Below are positions 1 through 8,481 of a stretch of 64,000 nucleotides of DNA, in pieces. The DNA lies in assembly GCF_000739655.1 (NCBI RefSeq), contig NZ_BATR01000163.1, positions 26,630 through 90,629 on the forward strand. Reading direction: 5' to 3'. Below the pieces are notes generated by a model. It ran no database searches. It was not told the origin of the DNA and saw nothing but the letters and a program-made list of their open reading frames with translations. The position numbers were made by a program, and so were the translations under genes. The number at the start of each line of letters is the position of its first letter. Within the stretch, counting starts at the first letter, position 1. Source of the DNA: Verrucomicrobium sp. BvORR106. GTDB taxonomy: Bacteria; Verrucomicrobiota; Verrucomicrobiia; Verrucomicrobiales; Verrucomicrobiaceae.

Positions 1-956
1 GGGAGACCGTCCTTCACCCCGGGTCGCTTGTGCCCCACCTCGCTCAGCCAGGCGGCTTTCATCAGCTGCTGACGCTCCGCCACCACGGCATAGAGCTTGC
101 CCAGGCGCCCCTCTGGCGTGGTCAGATCTTCCAGCTTGTAATCATGCTTCACACCCCACGAGGCCAGCACCGGCTGAGCCATTACCCAGTGCCCCTCAGC
201 ATTGGGATGCACGCCATCTTTGGCCAGGGTGAACTCGGGATCCGTTTTGCGCTTCTCCTCCAGGTAGTCCGCCATGACGGTGTGCACGTCCACCACCCGC
301 CATCCCGTGCGGCGGGCCTTGCCATTCATCCACAGGGTGTAGCGGTCGAGCACTGAATTGTAACGCTCAAAGGGCTGGGGATAGGTATTCCGCCCCGCTG
401 GCAGCACCTTGTCCTTGATCGGCAGTGGATCAAATACCGGTGGGGTCAGATGAGTGATGGCAATCTTTCGATCCCAAGACCGGTCGCGCATGACCTGAAC
501 CCCCGCCACAAACTTGACGAAGCGGTCATCCCGATACGGATGGTAGATGCCGTCGTTCATCCCATAACAAGCCACAATCAGCTGGGGCTTAGTCTTCTCC
601 AGAGCCCGCACCAGGCGCTCATGCAGATTGGGACGCGGGAACTTTCCCTCCGCGTGGCCGTTCTCAGAAAGCCCGGACACCGTCTCACTGGCGAGCCCGA
701 GGTTGATCATGTCGTACCGCTTGTCCGTGGTCGCCAGAACAATGGTCTCCAAGTACTCGATGTACTTGCCATCCGCGGTGATGCTGTCGCCGAGGAAGAG
801 GATGCGCTCCGCCTTGGGCAGCTCCCCCACCTTTCCCACGGAGTAGCCGGAGGCGGAACTTTGCGCGGACACTTGGCTGGCCCCCAGCCCAGCGCAGACG
901 GCCATCACGGCAGACAACACGGAGGTCGGCCAGGCGTGCTTCAAAAAGAGATTCAT
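1..956 (-). CDS. SGNH/GDSL esterase, secreted, 3' part outside window
   Basis: The gene runs off the left edge; about 318 codons are visible from the ATG at 956. A hydrophobic signal peptide (about residues 1-32, ending near VSAQS) precedes an SGNH hydrolase domain with block I FLGDSITADGKY, the CYGMNDGIY block and the C-terminal block DGVHPNAEGH that carries catalytic Asp and His. These blocks are diagnostic of the GDSL/SGNH family of lipases, acetyl-xylan esterases and deacetylases; the substrate cannot be told. It is a close tandem paralogue of the next gene in the same direction, matching it almost block for block. That neighbour continues into an alpha/beta hydrolase domain, so this copy may too, but the part beyond position 1 is not visible. 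The protein is probably exported to the periplasm or cell surface. Confidence 0.85.
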   Translation of the reverse strand, partial: MNLFLKHAWPTSVLSAVMAVCAGLGASQVSAQSSASGYSVGKVGELPKAERILFLGDSITADGKYIEYLETIVLATTDKRYDMINLGLASETVSGLSENGHAEGKFPRPNLHERLVRALEKTKPQLIVACYGMNDGIYHPYRDDRFVKFVAGVQVMRDRSWDRKIAITHLTPPVFDPLPIKDKVLPAGRNTYPQPFERYNSVLDRYTLWMNGKARRTGWRVVDVHTVMADYLEEKRKTDPEFTLAKDGVHPNAEGHWVMAQPVLASWGVKHDYKLEDLTTPEGRLGKLYAVVAERQQLMKAAWLSEVGHKRPGVKDGL

Positions 957-1123
957 CGCGAGAGAAGTCGGAGGTGGGTGAGAAAGGACGGGCAGGAGTT
1001 CGCCAGACGTGCCCGAAGACACGCCGCCCTGCCGAGAAGGCAGGGACTGCAAACCGACCTCTGAAAACGCCCCTCGCAAGCGATTTTTGACAATCTGTGC
1101 GGGTTCCCGCCCCGCAGTACCCC

Positions 1124-2974
1124 TTAAGATGCAGGCTTCGAGGGTTCGCTGGCGTGCTTCAGAATGAATTCCACAATCGGGGTGCTGTCCTGCAGGCCAT
1201 GCGGATGGTGACCCACACCTTTTTTCTCGATCAGCTCAATGGGGCCACCCAGGCTCCGATAGCGGGTGGCGATGATCCCGGTGTTCTCATCCCAGGGCAC
1301 CACGTCGTCCGCATCACCGTAAACATGGAGCAGCGGCACCTTGCGCTGCGCGAGAGGCCCTAGGTTGTCCACCGGATTGCCCTTGTAGGCCAGAGCCTCC
1401 GCCTCGTCCTTGAAGCCCCACAGCTTCAGCACCAATTGCCAGTTTTTAGGATCACCCTTCCCCTTCCCTTTCCCGCCGGGCCAGCTCTTGAAGTCGCACA
1501 CCGGAGCGTCCGCATAGATGCAGGAGACTTTGTCCGGGTTGGCGATGGCCCAGTTGTAGCAGTACAGACCACCACGGCTCAGCCCGACCAGCGCAGGTTT
1601 CTTACCCAGTCCGTACTGCTCGGTCAGCACCTTGTAGAAGCCATTCCATTTCTCCACGGCGGGCGGGCTGCCCAGCATGTCATTCACTCGGAGGTAGGCG
1701 ATGTGGAAGCCCTTTCCCAGCAGAGCCACATCCGGATCCGGTTTGTGGCCAAAGAATTCCCCATGCCAGACCCAGGGTGCCCCCTTCGCGATCGTTTTGG
1801 GCACCACCACACTCGCCACCTGCCCATTCAGATCGAACTCATAGCGATCAAATCCCTTCCAGTTGCTCTTCTTGCCGGGGAACGGCGCAGTAGCCGAAGC
1901 AGAGGCCGGTGCGGGAGCAGAAGCCTCTGGCTTGGCCACCCCTACCCAGGCGGAAGGCCCTGCCGACAGCAGAGTCTGGATCTCGGTCGTCAGAGCGGCG
2001 GCCTTCGCTTGTGCCTCAGGCAGCGGCAGCCCCGGGGCCACCCCGGGCCGCTTGTGGCCCACATCGCTCATCCAGGCCGCTTTCATCAGGCGCTGGCGGG
2101 CAGCCACAGACTTGTAGAGCCTCGCCAGCCGTCCCTGAGGCGCCGTGAGATCCTCCACGCGGTAGTCATGCTTTACCCCCCAGGCGCTGAGCAATGGCTG
2201 GGCCATCACCCAGTGCCCTTCGGCATTGGGATGGATCCCGTCACGACAGAAGCTGAATGCTGCGTCCGCTTTGCGTTTCTCCGCGAGCGCCTTGGTCATT
2301 GCCCCATGGACATCCACCACCACCCATTTATCACTCTCCGCCATCCGCTGGAGCCAGGCACCATACTGCGCCAGCACACCATCATAACCTTCAAAGGGCC
2401 TCGGGTACGCGTCCAGTCCCGCCGGCAGGACCTTGTCTTTGATCGGCAAGGGGTCGAACACGGGGGGCGTCAGGTGGACGACGCCGATGCCGCGGGAAGC
2501 AGCTTCCTTGCGCAGGTCACGCATCCCAGACTCATATTTGCCAAACCGCTCCTCACTGTAGGGGTAGTAGATCCCGTCATTCATCCCGTAGCAAGCCACC
2601 ACCAGCTGCGGCTTGGTCTTCTCCAGAGCCCGGGTCAGCCGCTCGTGCAGATCCGGGCGCGGGAACTTCCCACCCGCGTGCCCGTCCTCTGAAAGCCCGG
2701 AGACAGTCTCGCTGGAAAGGCCAAGATCGATGATGTCATACCGCTTGGAAGTCGTGGCTAGCAGTACGGTCTCGATATACTCCACATATTTGCCATCCGC
2801 GGTGATGCTGTCCCCCAGGAAAACGATCCGCCCCGCATCGGGAAGCCCTTTAGGTGTGGCGGAGGAAGCACTGGCTGACTGGGCCAGGAGGGTATCCGCG
2901 CCCATCAAGGTGGATACGGAAACGGCAGCCGACAGCAGCAGGGCCGACCAGGAACGATTCAATAGAGTGGACAT
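1124..2974 (-). CDS. Secreted SGNH esterase fused to alpha/beta hydrolase
   Basis: This 616-residue protein has two catalytic domains. After a signal peptide (about 1-32, ending LLAQS) comes an SGNH hydrolase domain (about 40-300) with FLGDSIT (nucleophile Ser56), CYGMNDGIY and DGIHPNAEGH. A low-complexity Ala/Ser/Pro linker follows, then an alpha/beta hydrolase domain (about 380-610) with GLSRGG (Ser466), the acidic block YGDADDVVPW and GVGHHPHG, giving a Ser-Asp-His triad. An upstream in-frame ATG at 3007 exists, but the start at 2974 aligns with the start of the tandem paralogue and gives a cleaner signal peptide. Esterase pairs like this usually deacylate plant or algal polysaccharides; that role is inference. 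It lies 167 bases upstream of its paralogue, with little between them. Confidence 0.85.
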   Translation of the reverse strand: MSTLLNRSWSALLLSAAVSVSTLMGADTLLAQSASASSATPKGLPDAGRIVFLGDSITADGKYVEYIETVLLATTSKRYDIIDLGLSSETVSGLSEDGHAGGKFPRPDLHERLTRALEKTKPQLVVACYGMNDGIYYPYSEERFGKYESGMRDLRKEAASRGIGVVHLTPPVFDPLPIKDKVLPAGLDAYPRPFEGYDGVLAQYGAWLQRMAESDKWVVVDVHGAMTKALAEKRKADAAFSFCRDGIHPNAEGHWVMAQPLLSAWGVKHDYRVEDLTAPQGRLARLYKSVAARQRLMKAAWMSDVGHKRPGVAPGLPLPEAQAKAAALTTEIQTLLSAGPSAWVGVAKPEASAPAPASASATAPFPGKKSNWKGFDRYEFDLNGQVASVVVPKTIAKGAPWVWHGEFFGHKPDPDVALLGKGFHIAYLRVNDMLGSPPAVEKWNGFYKVLTEQYGLGKKPALVGLSRGGLYCYNWAIANPDKVSCIYADAPVCDFKSWPGGKGKGKGDPKNWQLVLKLWGFKDEAEALAYKGNPVDNLGPLAQRKVPLLHVYGDADDVVPWDENTGIIATRYRSLGGPIELIEKKGVGHHPHGLQDSTPIVEFILKHASEPSKPAS

Positions 2975-3079
2975 GAGGTGACGGTGAAGGAAGCGAACGG
3001 GGCGCATACCGACGGGTTCAGCACTTGCCCCTCCCTCTAATAGCCAGCACCCTGGCCTTTCTTCCCAACTATTTGCAAC

Positions 3080-3868
3080 TCAATGTGGTAAAACTTCGCC
3101 AACGGTCACCCTCATGGCCTTGAGCTTGAAGGGGCCAAACAGGGTCGCCAGAGCCACATCCGCCGCGTCACGTCCATAGGCCACCACGATGCGGTTCCCC
3201 TTGGTCACATCCTCCGTGGCATCAAAGGTAAACCAGCGCCCTCCCAGATAGGCCTCAAACCACGCATGGAGATCCATCGGCTGCAGTTCGTGCAGGAAAC
3301 CCACCACCATGCGCGCCGGGATATTCATCGCCCGGCAGAGACTGATGCCCAGGTGTGCGAAATCCCGGCAGACGCCTGCCCGGCTCTGGACGGTGTCCAG
3401 AGCGGAGGTAGAGGAGTGGCTCGCTCCGTGTTCATACCTGACATTCCGGTGAATCCAGGTCCGGATCCGGGCAGCTCTCAGGTAAGTCTTGGGGGAGTTC
3501 CCGGCCACCTGCATCGCCAGCTTCCCGAGCTGGTCAGACGGGCAATATCGGCTGGGCAGCAGATAGTGCATCACCTCGGTGGGGAGCTGCTCCACCGGCA
3601 GTATGGGCGCCATCAGGTCCACATCCACTCCATCCGCCACGTCCGCCCGGTACTCCACCGCCAGATGCAGCCGCCCCTTGGGCATGACGAGCCTTTGGCA
3701 GAGGTTGCCATAGAGATCGTCAAACTCCACCACCGGCACCCGTGGATGGAGATGAAACGACTCCTTCATGATCCACTGGGCCCATCCGCTCCGCGGACGC
3801 AGCATGAAGACGGCGGAGACGGGACTGGGACATTCATAGTCCAACTGGCAGGTGGCATCGAGGATCAT
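3080..3868 (-). CDS. Transglutaminase-like cysteine protease family protein
   Basis: This 262-residue protein belongs to the bacterial transglutaminase-like superfamily. The N-terminal half resembles the beta-rich domain found before the catalytic core in this group. The core shows the three catalytic residues: Cys167 in RAGVCRDFAHL, His201 in DLHAWFEAYL and Asp216 in FTFDATED. Members typically act as peptidases or amidases rather than true transglutaminases; the substrate is unknown. There is no signal peptide or membrane segment, so it is probably cytoplasmic. It is transcribed in the same direction as the esterase pair but separated by about 105 bases, so co-transcription is possible but not shown. 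Confidence 0.85.
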   Translation of the reverse strand: MILDATCQLDYECPSPVSAVFMLRPRSGWAQWIMKESFHLHPRVPVVEFDDLYGNLCQRLVMPKGRLHLAVEYRADVADGVDVDLMAPILPVEQLPTEVMHYLLPSRYCPSDQLGKLAMQVAGNSPKTYLRAARIRTWIHRNVRYEHGASHSSTSALDTVQSRAGVCRDFAHLGISLCRAMNIPARMVVGFLHELQPMDLHAWFEAYLGGRWFTFDATEDVTKGNRIVVAYGRDAADVALATLFGPFKLKAMRVTVGEVLPH

Positions 3869-3994
3869 GGGGTGAAAAATCGCGACCGGGTTCCGCCAGG
3901 CCGCCTACCCCGGATTCGCCCTGCCCTGCAGCGATGGCCGTGAAGCATGCCGGGGAAGTTGCCTTCCCGCTCAAAATGGTTTTACATCACATCC

Positions 3995-4237
3995 ATGCGT
4001 ACCAACCCTGCATTGGCCATGGCGACTCTTTGCCTCACCCTTCTGGCCCTGGGCCCGGTGGCGTGCAGCGGCCCGGTCAATCCCCGCACACCTGTCTCAC
4101 GCAAATCAGCCCGGCAGATGGAGCATTACAACAACGTGTACGGTGGGACCCCGGTACTGGGAGAGCCTTCCCGTGACTCCCAGTATGTGCCACGGCAGCA
4201 GGAGCAGAATGGGTTCAACACCTTCCAGATTCATTGA
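3995..4237 (+). CDS. Small secreted or lipoprotein-like protein, unknown function
   Basis: The 80-residue product begins with a charged tip and a hydrophobic stretch (about residues 7-24) ending in GPVACSG, which resembles a signal peptide with a poor lipobox because Pro sits at -3. The remainder is polar, rich in Gln, Asn, Arg and Tyr, and ends in NTFQIH. I chose the ATG at 3995 because it places the signal peptide at the N-terminus; the in-frame start at 3947 adds 16 residues that do not look like a signal. I do not recognise a family. The next plus-strand gene starts 55 bases downstream. Confidence 0.55.
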   Translation: MRTNPALAMATLCLTLLALGPVACSGPVNPRTPVSRKSARQMEHYNNVYGGTPVLGEPSRDSQYVPRQQEQNGFNTFQIH

Positions 4238-4292
4238 TCGAGGCGGAGCCCCCCCTGCCCTCTCCGCAACTCAGCCCCTCCCCAGCCTCGCC

Positions 4293-4871
4293 ATGGATCC
4301 CCTCACTCCACCTGTGCTTCCTGAAACCACGCTGGGCGGATTGACGCCCGGTGAGATCCGGGCGGTCACCCATGAGCGGCTCCGTCTGCTCTCCTGGGGT
4401 TATTTCATCGCTGGTGGCATGGGCATCTTGTTCTCCAGCTTCTTCCTCATCTATGTGGCGATCTTTGGCGCGGTTTCGATGATTCCCGCCTCCCAGTGGG
4501 AGTCTTCCTCTTCCCACCAGCACCGTCATGACGAGCAATTCGTTGGTGACCATGCCCCGTCAGCGCAGGACGGAAACCGCGAGGAGACGCCTTCAGCCAC
4601 TTCACAAAGTCAGCATTCCTCCGGGCCACCACCGGTCTGGATCTTCCGTATCTTTGCCGGGGTGATGTTTGTGGTCGTCCTGATCGGCTGGGCCATCTCC
4701 GGGCTTACCATCTATGCCGGCCGCTGCATCCGCCAGCGTCGCAATCGCCTGCTCATCCTGGTGATGGCGGGCGTCAACGTGATGAATATTCCACTGGGCA
4801 CACTGCTGGGAATCTGCACCTTCATCGTCTTGCAGTCTGAGCCGGGCCGCAAAGAGTTCGCTGGAGCGTGA
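4293..4871 (+). CDS. Membrane protein with four predicted helices, unknown family
   Basis: This 192-residue protein has hydrophobic segments near residues 35-65, 117-140 and 150-180. They flank a polar, His/Ser-rich loop (about 68-108) with several His and Gln. The C-terminal motif around NIPLGTLLGICTF followed by a charged tail is closely similar to QFPIGTILGVMVY in the small membrane protein at 10321-10689, so the two are members of one local family. The start at 4293 is preferred over 4143 because the extra residues overlap the preceding gene and look non-coding. The family appears in Verrucomicrobia and Planctomycetes as short proteins of unknown function; the His-rich loop might bind metal, which is speculation. 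Confidence 0.65.
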   Translation: MDPLTPPVLPETTLGGLTPGEIRAVTHERLRLLSWGYFIAGGMGILFSSFFLIYVAIFGAVSMIPASQWESSSSHQHRHDEQFVGDHAPSAQDGNREETPSATSQSQHSSGPPPVWIFRIFAGVMFVVVLIGWAISGLTIYAGRCIRQRRNRLLILVMAGVNVMNIPLGTLLGICTFIVLQSEPGRKEFAGA

Positions 4872-4913
4872 GACACCTGGCAAAGACGCAACCAGCTGCT
4901 ACGCACCAGGCGC

Positions 4914-5972
4914 TCACCTGCCTGCGGGCCCGCCCCGCAATGAGAGGTTCTTGAACTCAATGTCAGTATCAAACCCTCCCCAAATCTCCCAGCCCACCAG
5001 CATGGAAGCGAGCCAATAGTCCTCGACCCGATACAAGCGATTCTTCTTTTGAGCGAGGCTCCGCTGAGTCGCAGCGGCCAGGCCTTCACGGATGAGCTGC
5101 TTCACATCAATGTCGTAAGACACCCACGAACTCGCCTTGAGCGTCGGGTGGGCCCCTGAGAAATACACGCCATCACCGAACTGGTCGAGCCCGATCCACG
5201 GCGCCGAGCCTGGCACGTTTGCCTCATTTCCTTCCGAAAAGATCGCCGGAACCAGCATGTAGAACTTGCCAGTGTCCGCAAGCCGCGACGCGCTACGTGG
5301 CATGAGAATAAAGGCCATGTAGAAAATGGCATGATTGGAGGCGCCGTATTCGGCCTGATGATCCCAGTCACTGCTCTTCTGCAGACGGTTCAAACGGATA
5401 TCGATCCCAAATCGAAGCCGTTGCGGCCCCTCGACTCCTAGCTTCTCGCCCTCAGAGAGGACAGTGCCGGGGGCGTTGTCCTTGGCAAAATGCTGGCCGA
5501 TGAGGAAGTGCGGCCACACGGTGTGAGGGTCTCCATACTTCGGAGCCCTCCCCTCCTTGTCAGGCAGGTTCAGGCTACCGCCTTCGCGCCATTCTTTTGC
5601 CGTATCCAGCTTCATGCGCACCACCCCATCTTCGATCTGGAACTGCTTGGCTCCATTGGCGGTGGTCCAGTTGAAACTGCCCGGTCGCGGGAGGGTCGGG
5701 GTCTTTCCGTTGTGGGCGAAATGCAACTGCTCACTGATTTCCCAAAACGCCCACTGGGAGTTCTTGACGCCCTTCTTTGTCCAGCGCGACAGGCAGTCGG
5801 CCTGCTCCTCCGGGGACAAATGGTTGGCATAGCCCTGAGTCACGCCTTGCACGAAGCCGGGATCACGAAGGATTTCGACTTCTCCATTCGCCCCGGACTC
5901 TGAGCGACCTTCCTGTGAATAAGCGACTACGGTGCCGAAGAGGAAGGCAGTGAGCGTTATCTTGAATATCAT
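4914..5972 (-). CDS. Secreted protein of unknown function
   Basis: This 352-residue protein has a short signal peptide (about residues 1-19, ending VVAYS) and a mature domain rich in Trp and aromatic residues. Examples are SGRW-like blocks near the N-terminus, NWTTANG, WPHFLIGQ and a C-terminal stretch WEIWGGFDTDIEFKNLSL. That last block resembles the closing strand of a laminin-G/concanavalin-type jelly roll, so a carbohydrate-binding or glycan-associated role is possible. I do not recognise the family. It is the last gene in the minus-strand direction after the surface-modification cluster, 143 bases beyond the SGNH gene, and could be functionally linked to it. Confidence 0.7.
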   Translation of the reverse strand: MIFKITLTAFLFGTVVAYSQEGRSESGANGEVEILRDPGFVQGVTQGYANHLSPEEQADCLSRWTKKGVKNSQWAFWEISEQLHFAHNGKTPTLPRPGSFNWTTANGAKQFQIEDGVVRMKLDTAKEWREGGSLNLPDKEGRAPKYGDPHTVWPHFLIGQHFAKDNAPGTVLSEGEKLGVEGPQRLRFGIDIRLNRLQKSSDWDHQAEYGASNHAIFYMAFILMPRSASRLADTGKFYMLVPAIFSEGNEANVPGSAPWIGLDQFGDGVYFSGAHPTLKASSWVSYDIDVKQLIREGLAAATQRSLAQKKNRLYRVEDYWLASMLVGWEIWGGFDTDIEFKNLSLRGGPAGR

Positions 5973-6055
5973 ATTCTTCAGCGTCTGGCAGGGCCACTGG
6001 CCATCGCCATCCGGCCTCGTGGCTCGCAGTTCACGAGCCGCCTCCTAAACCTCTT

Positions 6056-6095
6056 GCAACAGTGCTTGTCCCGCCGTTGGCCGGGCAAGCGTTGC
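6056..6095 (-). terminator. Stem-loop after the first SGNH gene, possible terminator
   Basis: An inverted repeat pairs GCTTG/CCCG with CGGGCAAGC (one bulged T), with outer arms GCAAC and GTTGC. It lies just past the stop of the minus-strand gene ending at 6116. There is no clear U-tract, so it may be a weak or Rho-assisted terminator. Confidence 0.35.
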
Positions 6096-6115
6096 CTCGC
6101 AGGAGGAACAGCCGG

Positions 6116-7207
6116 CTAACCTCCTTGGCTGACCGTCACCGCCAGTCCCGGCACCGCTTTGATTTTCTCAGCCAGATATCGCGAATAGATGCTCGCCCCC
6201 AGCTGGTTCAAGTGGGTGCGGTCGGCAAGATCGCCCTCGCCCGCCCCACACTCGTCGGTGTCCAGAATCTGGATCACGGCCGCGGGAGTTGGCTTGAGGG
6301 AAGCCACGTAGTCGGAGAACTGCCGGAATCCCTTGCTGTAGCGCGGATCCGACTTCACGAGCTTCACCACATCAGGATGCACGGGCATTTGGTGAAGCAC
6401 CACCGGCACCTTGTGTTCATCAAGCCAGGCCAGAAGATTCCGAAGAGATTCATCCTGCAATTCCGACACCCGCCAGTTGCCAAAGAAACGACGCGCCACC
6501 ATCTCCGGTGACACCTTCTGACGATCACGGTTGTAGCGATGGGCGTGATTCACCACCCAGCCAGCCGCTGGGAGAGCCTTCTGCTCCGGGCAAGGGCAGA
6601 GCGCATTGCCCGGGCAGGGATCAAGCACATTGAGGAACACTGTGCGCAGAGATCGCCGGGCCGAGTAGAGCGGCAACACCAGATCCATCAACTGCCGTCT
6701 CCGCATGTGAGCACTGGCGATCGTGAGGCGCTCATGCAGGGTCGCCTTCTGACTCAGACTCAGCACCATGCGGTCATCACCTTCCAGGCCCTTCTGCAGG
6801 ACGAAGGGGTTGATCTCCACCACCGCCAGATGCAGGTCCTTGAAACTCTCAGGATTCCGTCGCACGAGGCTCCACATATCGAACGGTGTGCCTCCGGGGG
6901 TACCGAGATTGCGCACCCGCTCCGCTTTTTCCCCGAGGCAGGTGGCCACTTCGCTCTCAGAGATCCCGAAGACGCTCTGGCTGGTGCCAAAGCAGGCAAC
7001 CTCCACCGGATTGGGATTCTTCTTCAGGTAGTAGGTTTCCACCGCGCCGTACGCGTCCATCCCGCCCCGCTCGTCGAAGTGGGGCAGCCCCCGCAAGTTT
7101 TCCGCTGCGAACCGGCCCGCCAAGAGGACGGCCAGCGCCACGAGCGCTCCTGAACCGAACCACTGCGAAACGCCGCGCTTGGGTGGGGTGGGAAGAGTGT
7201 CTGCCAT
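6116..7207 (-). CDS. Membrane-anchored SGNH-fold acyltransferase partner, copy 1
   Basis: This 363-residue protein has one N-terminal membrane segment (about residues 18-35). It is followed by an extracytoplasmic SGNH-like domain with FGTSQSVFG (Ser-containing block I), the VVEINP block and the C-terminal catalytic pair in DRTHLN (Asp329, His332). This layout resembles the AlgJ/AlgX/DltD-type proteins that work with an MBOAT to move acyl groups onto an extracellular polymer. The start at 7207 removes 17 upstream residues that look non-coding. Its paralogue lies immediately upstream (7281-8393), and an MBOAT, an FkbH protein and an ACP follow in the same orientation beyond prfC. A role in O-acylation of surface polysaccharide is inferred from family and context. 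Confidence 0.75.
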   Translation of the reverse strand: MADTLPTPPKRGVSQWFGSGALVALAVLLAGRFAAENLRGLPHFDERGGMDAYGAVETYYLKKNPNPVEVACFGTSQSVFGISESEVATCLGEKAERVRNLGTPGGTPFDMWSLVRRNPESFKDLHLAVVEINPFVLQKGLEGDDRMVLSLSQKATLHERLTIASAHMRRRQLMDLVLPLYSARRSLRTVFLNVLDPCPGNALCPCPEQKALPAAGWVVNHAHRYNRDRQKVSPEMVARRFFGNWRVSELQDESLRNLLAWLDEHKVPVVLHQMPVHPDVVKLVKSDPRYSKGFRQFSDYVASLKPTPAAVIQILDTDECGAGEGDLADRTHLNQLGASIYSRYLAEKIKAVPGLAVTVSQGG

Positions 7208-7280
7208 GTGGAGGGTAGAGTGCCGGAAACGCATAACATACCCAAGTAAAAAATCCAACCTCGAACCGGGAGTGATTTAC

Positions 7281-8393
7281 TCAGAGGTCATCCCGCACCT
7301 TGTCTGCCGTCACCGGGTCCATCAGGGTGCGGATGTTTTCCCCCAGATGCAGCGAGTAGTAGCTGGCACCGCTTTCATTCAGGTGCATGCGGTCCGCCAT
7401 CCCTGACTTCCCGGCACCACATTCATCGGGATGCAGCAGTCGCACCATGCCTGCCGCCTTCGGTCGCAGGGTCTCTACGTAGGCGGAGTACTGGGTGTAG
7501 CAGTGATGAAACTGGGTGTCGCTGCGGATGAGATCCACCACCTCAGGATGCAGCGGGAACTGGTGAATGAGCACCGGGATTTCATGCTCCTCCATCCAGG
7601 CCAGCACCTTCTTCAGGCAGAGATCCTGCAGGGCGGAGGCCTTCCACCCCTTGGAGCCCACGAGCCTGCGGGCGGCCACCTCCGCAGGCACCATGGAGCG
7701 TTTGGTCACGGCCCCGGCATTTTGCATGTACCAGTCGGCAGCCGGGTGAATGCGTCCTTCCGGGAAGGGATAGAGCTCCGCACCCTCTACGGGATCCGCC
7801 AGAGCAAGGAACACCGAGCGCAGGGAGTGCCTGGCTGAAGTCAGCGGGAGCAGCCACTCCGCCTGCTGCTTCATCCGTTCATGCCGGTAGTGCAACAGGT
7901 TGCGCTCCTCGAGGGTGGCGTACTGGCTGATCGAGTGCTGCAAGCGTGGATCGCCCTCCTTCACCGCCTGCATCATGACGGGATTCACCTCCACCACGGC
8001 CAGCTTCAGATCATCAAAATACTCCGGATTTCGGCGGATCAGGTTCCACATGTCGAAGGGCGTCCCCGCCTCCACCCCCAGCACCCGCAGTTCTTTCGGA
8101 TCATGTCCAGAAGCGCGGCCCACCACCTCCGGCACTAGCCCCCAGAACGTCTGGCTGCTGCCAAAGAAAGCCACCTGTGGGTCCACCGCCTTCTTGCGCA
8201 GACCATAGTGCTCCACGGCAGCAAAGGCTTCCATCGCCCGGCCATCGTAGTGTCCCAGCGTCCGGAAGGGCTCCGCAGCCAGCCTCCCCAAGATGAACAA
8301 TCCGGCGGCGATCAGCGCCCCTGAACCGAGCCAGCGTCTCCGGATAGGAGGGGCCACCGGAGCATCAGGGTTCGGGGAGTCGGTGTGAAGCAT
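7281..8393 (-). CDS. Membrane-anchored SGNH-fold acyltransferase partner, copy 2
   Basis: This 370-residue protein is a paralogue of the downstream gene, sharing the membrane anchor (about residues 22-38), FFGSSQTFWG, AGTPFDMWNLIRRNPE, VVEVNP, the HEIPVLIHQFPLHP block and DRMHLN. The conserved GTPFDMW and RRNPE blocks in both copies suggest a specific subfamily rather than a general esterase. The start at 8393 is preferred over the ATG at 8417. The two genes are 73 bases apart and probably co-transcribed. As with copy 1, the best analogy is with periplasmic SGNH partners of MBOAT acyltransferases; tandem copies suggest two acceptor sites or two acyl groups, which is inference. Confidence 0.75.
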   Translation of the reverse strand: MLHTDSPNPDAPVAPPIRRRWLGSGALIAAGLFILGRLAAEPFRTLGHYDGRAMEAFAAVEHYGLRKKAVDPQVAFFGSSQTFWGLVPEVVGRASGHDPKELRVLGVEAGTPFDMWNLIRRNPEYFDDLKLAVVEVNPVMMQAVKEGDPRLQHSISQYATLEERNLLHYRHERMKQQAEWLLPLTSARHSLRSVFLALADPVEGAELYPFPEGRIHPAADWYMQNAGAVTKRSMVPAEVAARRLVGSKGWKASALQDLCLKKVLAWMEEHEIPVLIHQFPLHPEVVDLIRSDTQFHHCYTQYSAYVETLRPKAAGMVRLLHPDECGAGKSGMADRMHLNESGASYYSLHLGENIRTLMDPVTADKVRDDL

Positions 8394-8481
8394 GGTGAAT
8401 AATGAATGAATTTTCATTCATAGTCCAGCGCCCACCGATTCTGTTGGGGATCTTTTTTATCACCTGCCTTGGGTGAACGGA

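Noticed and set aside
30..356. Plus-strand open frames opposite the partial esterase gene
   Set aside because: They are antisense to a strong SGNH gene whose catalytic blocks are on the minus strand.
1436..2692. Long plus-strand frame of 418 codons
   Set aside because: It lies entirely opposite the SGNH/alpha-beta hydrolase gene and has no recognisable domain.
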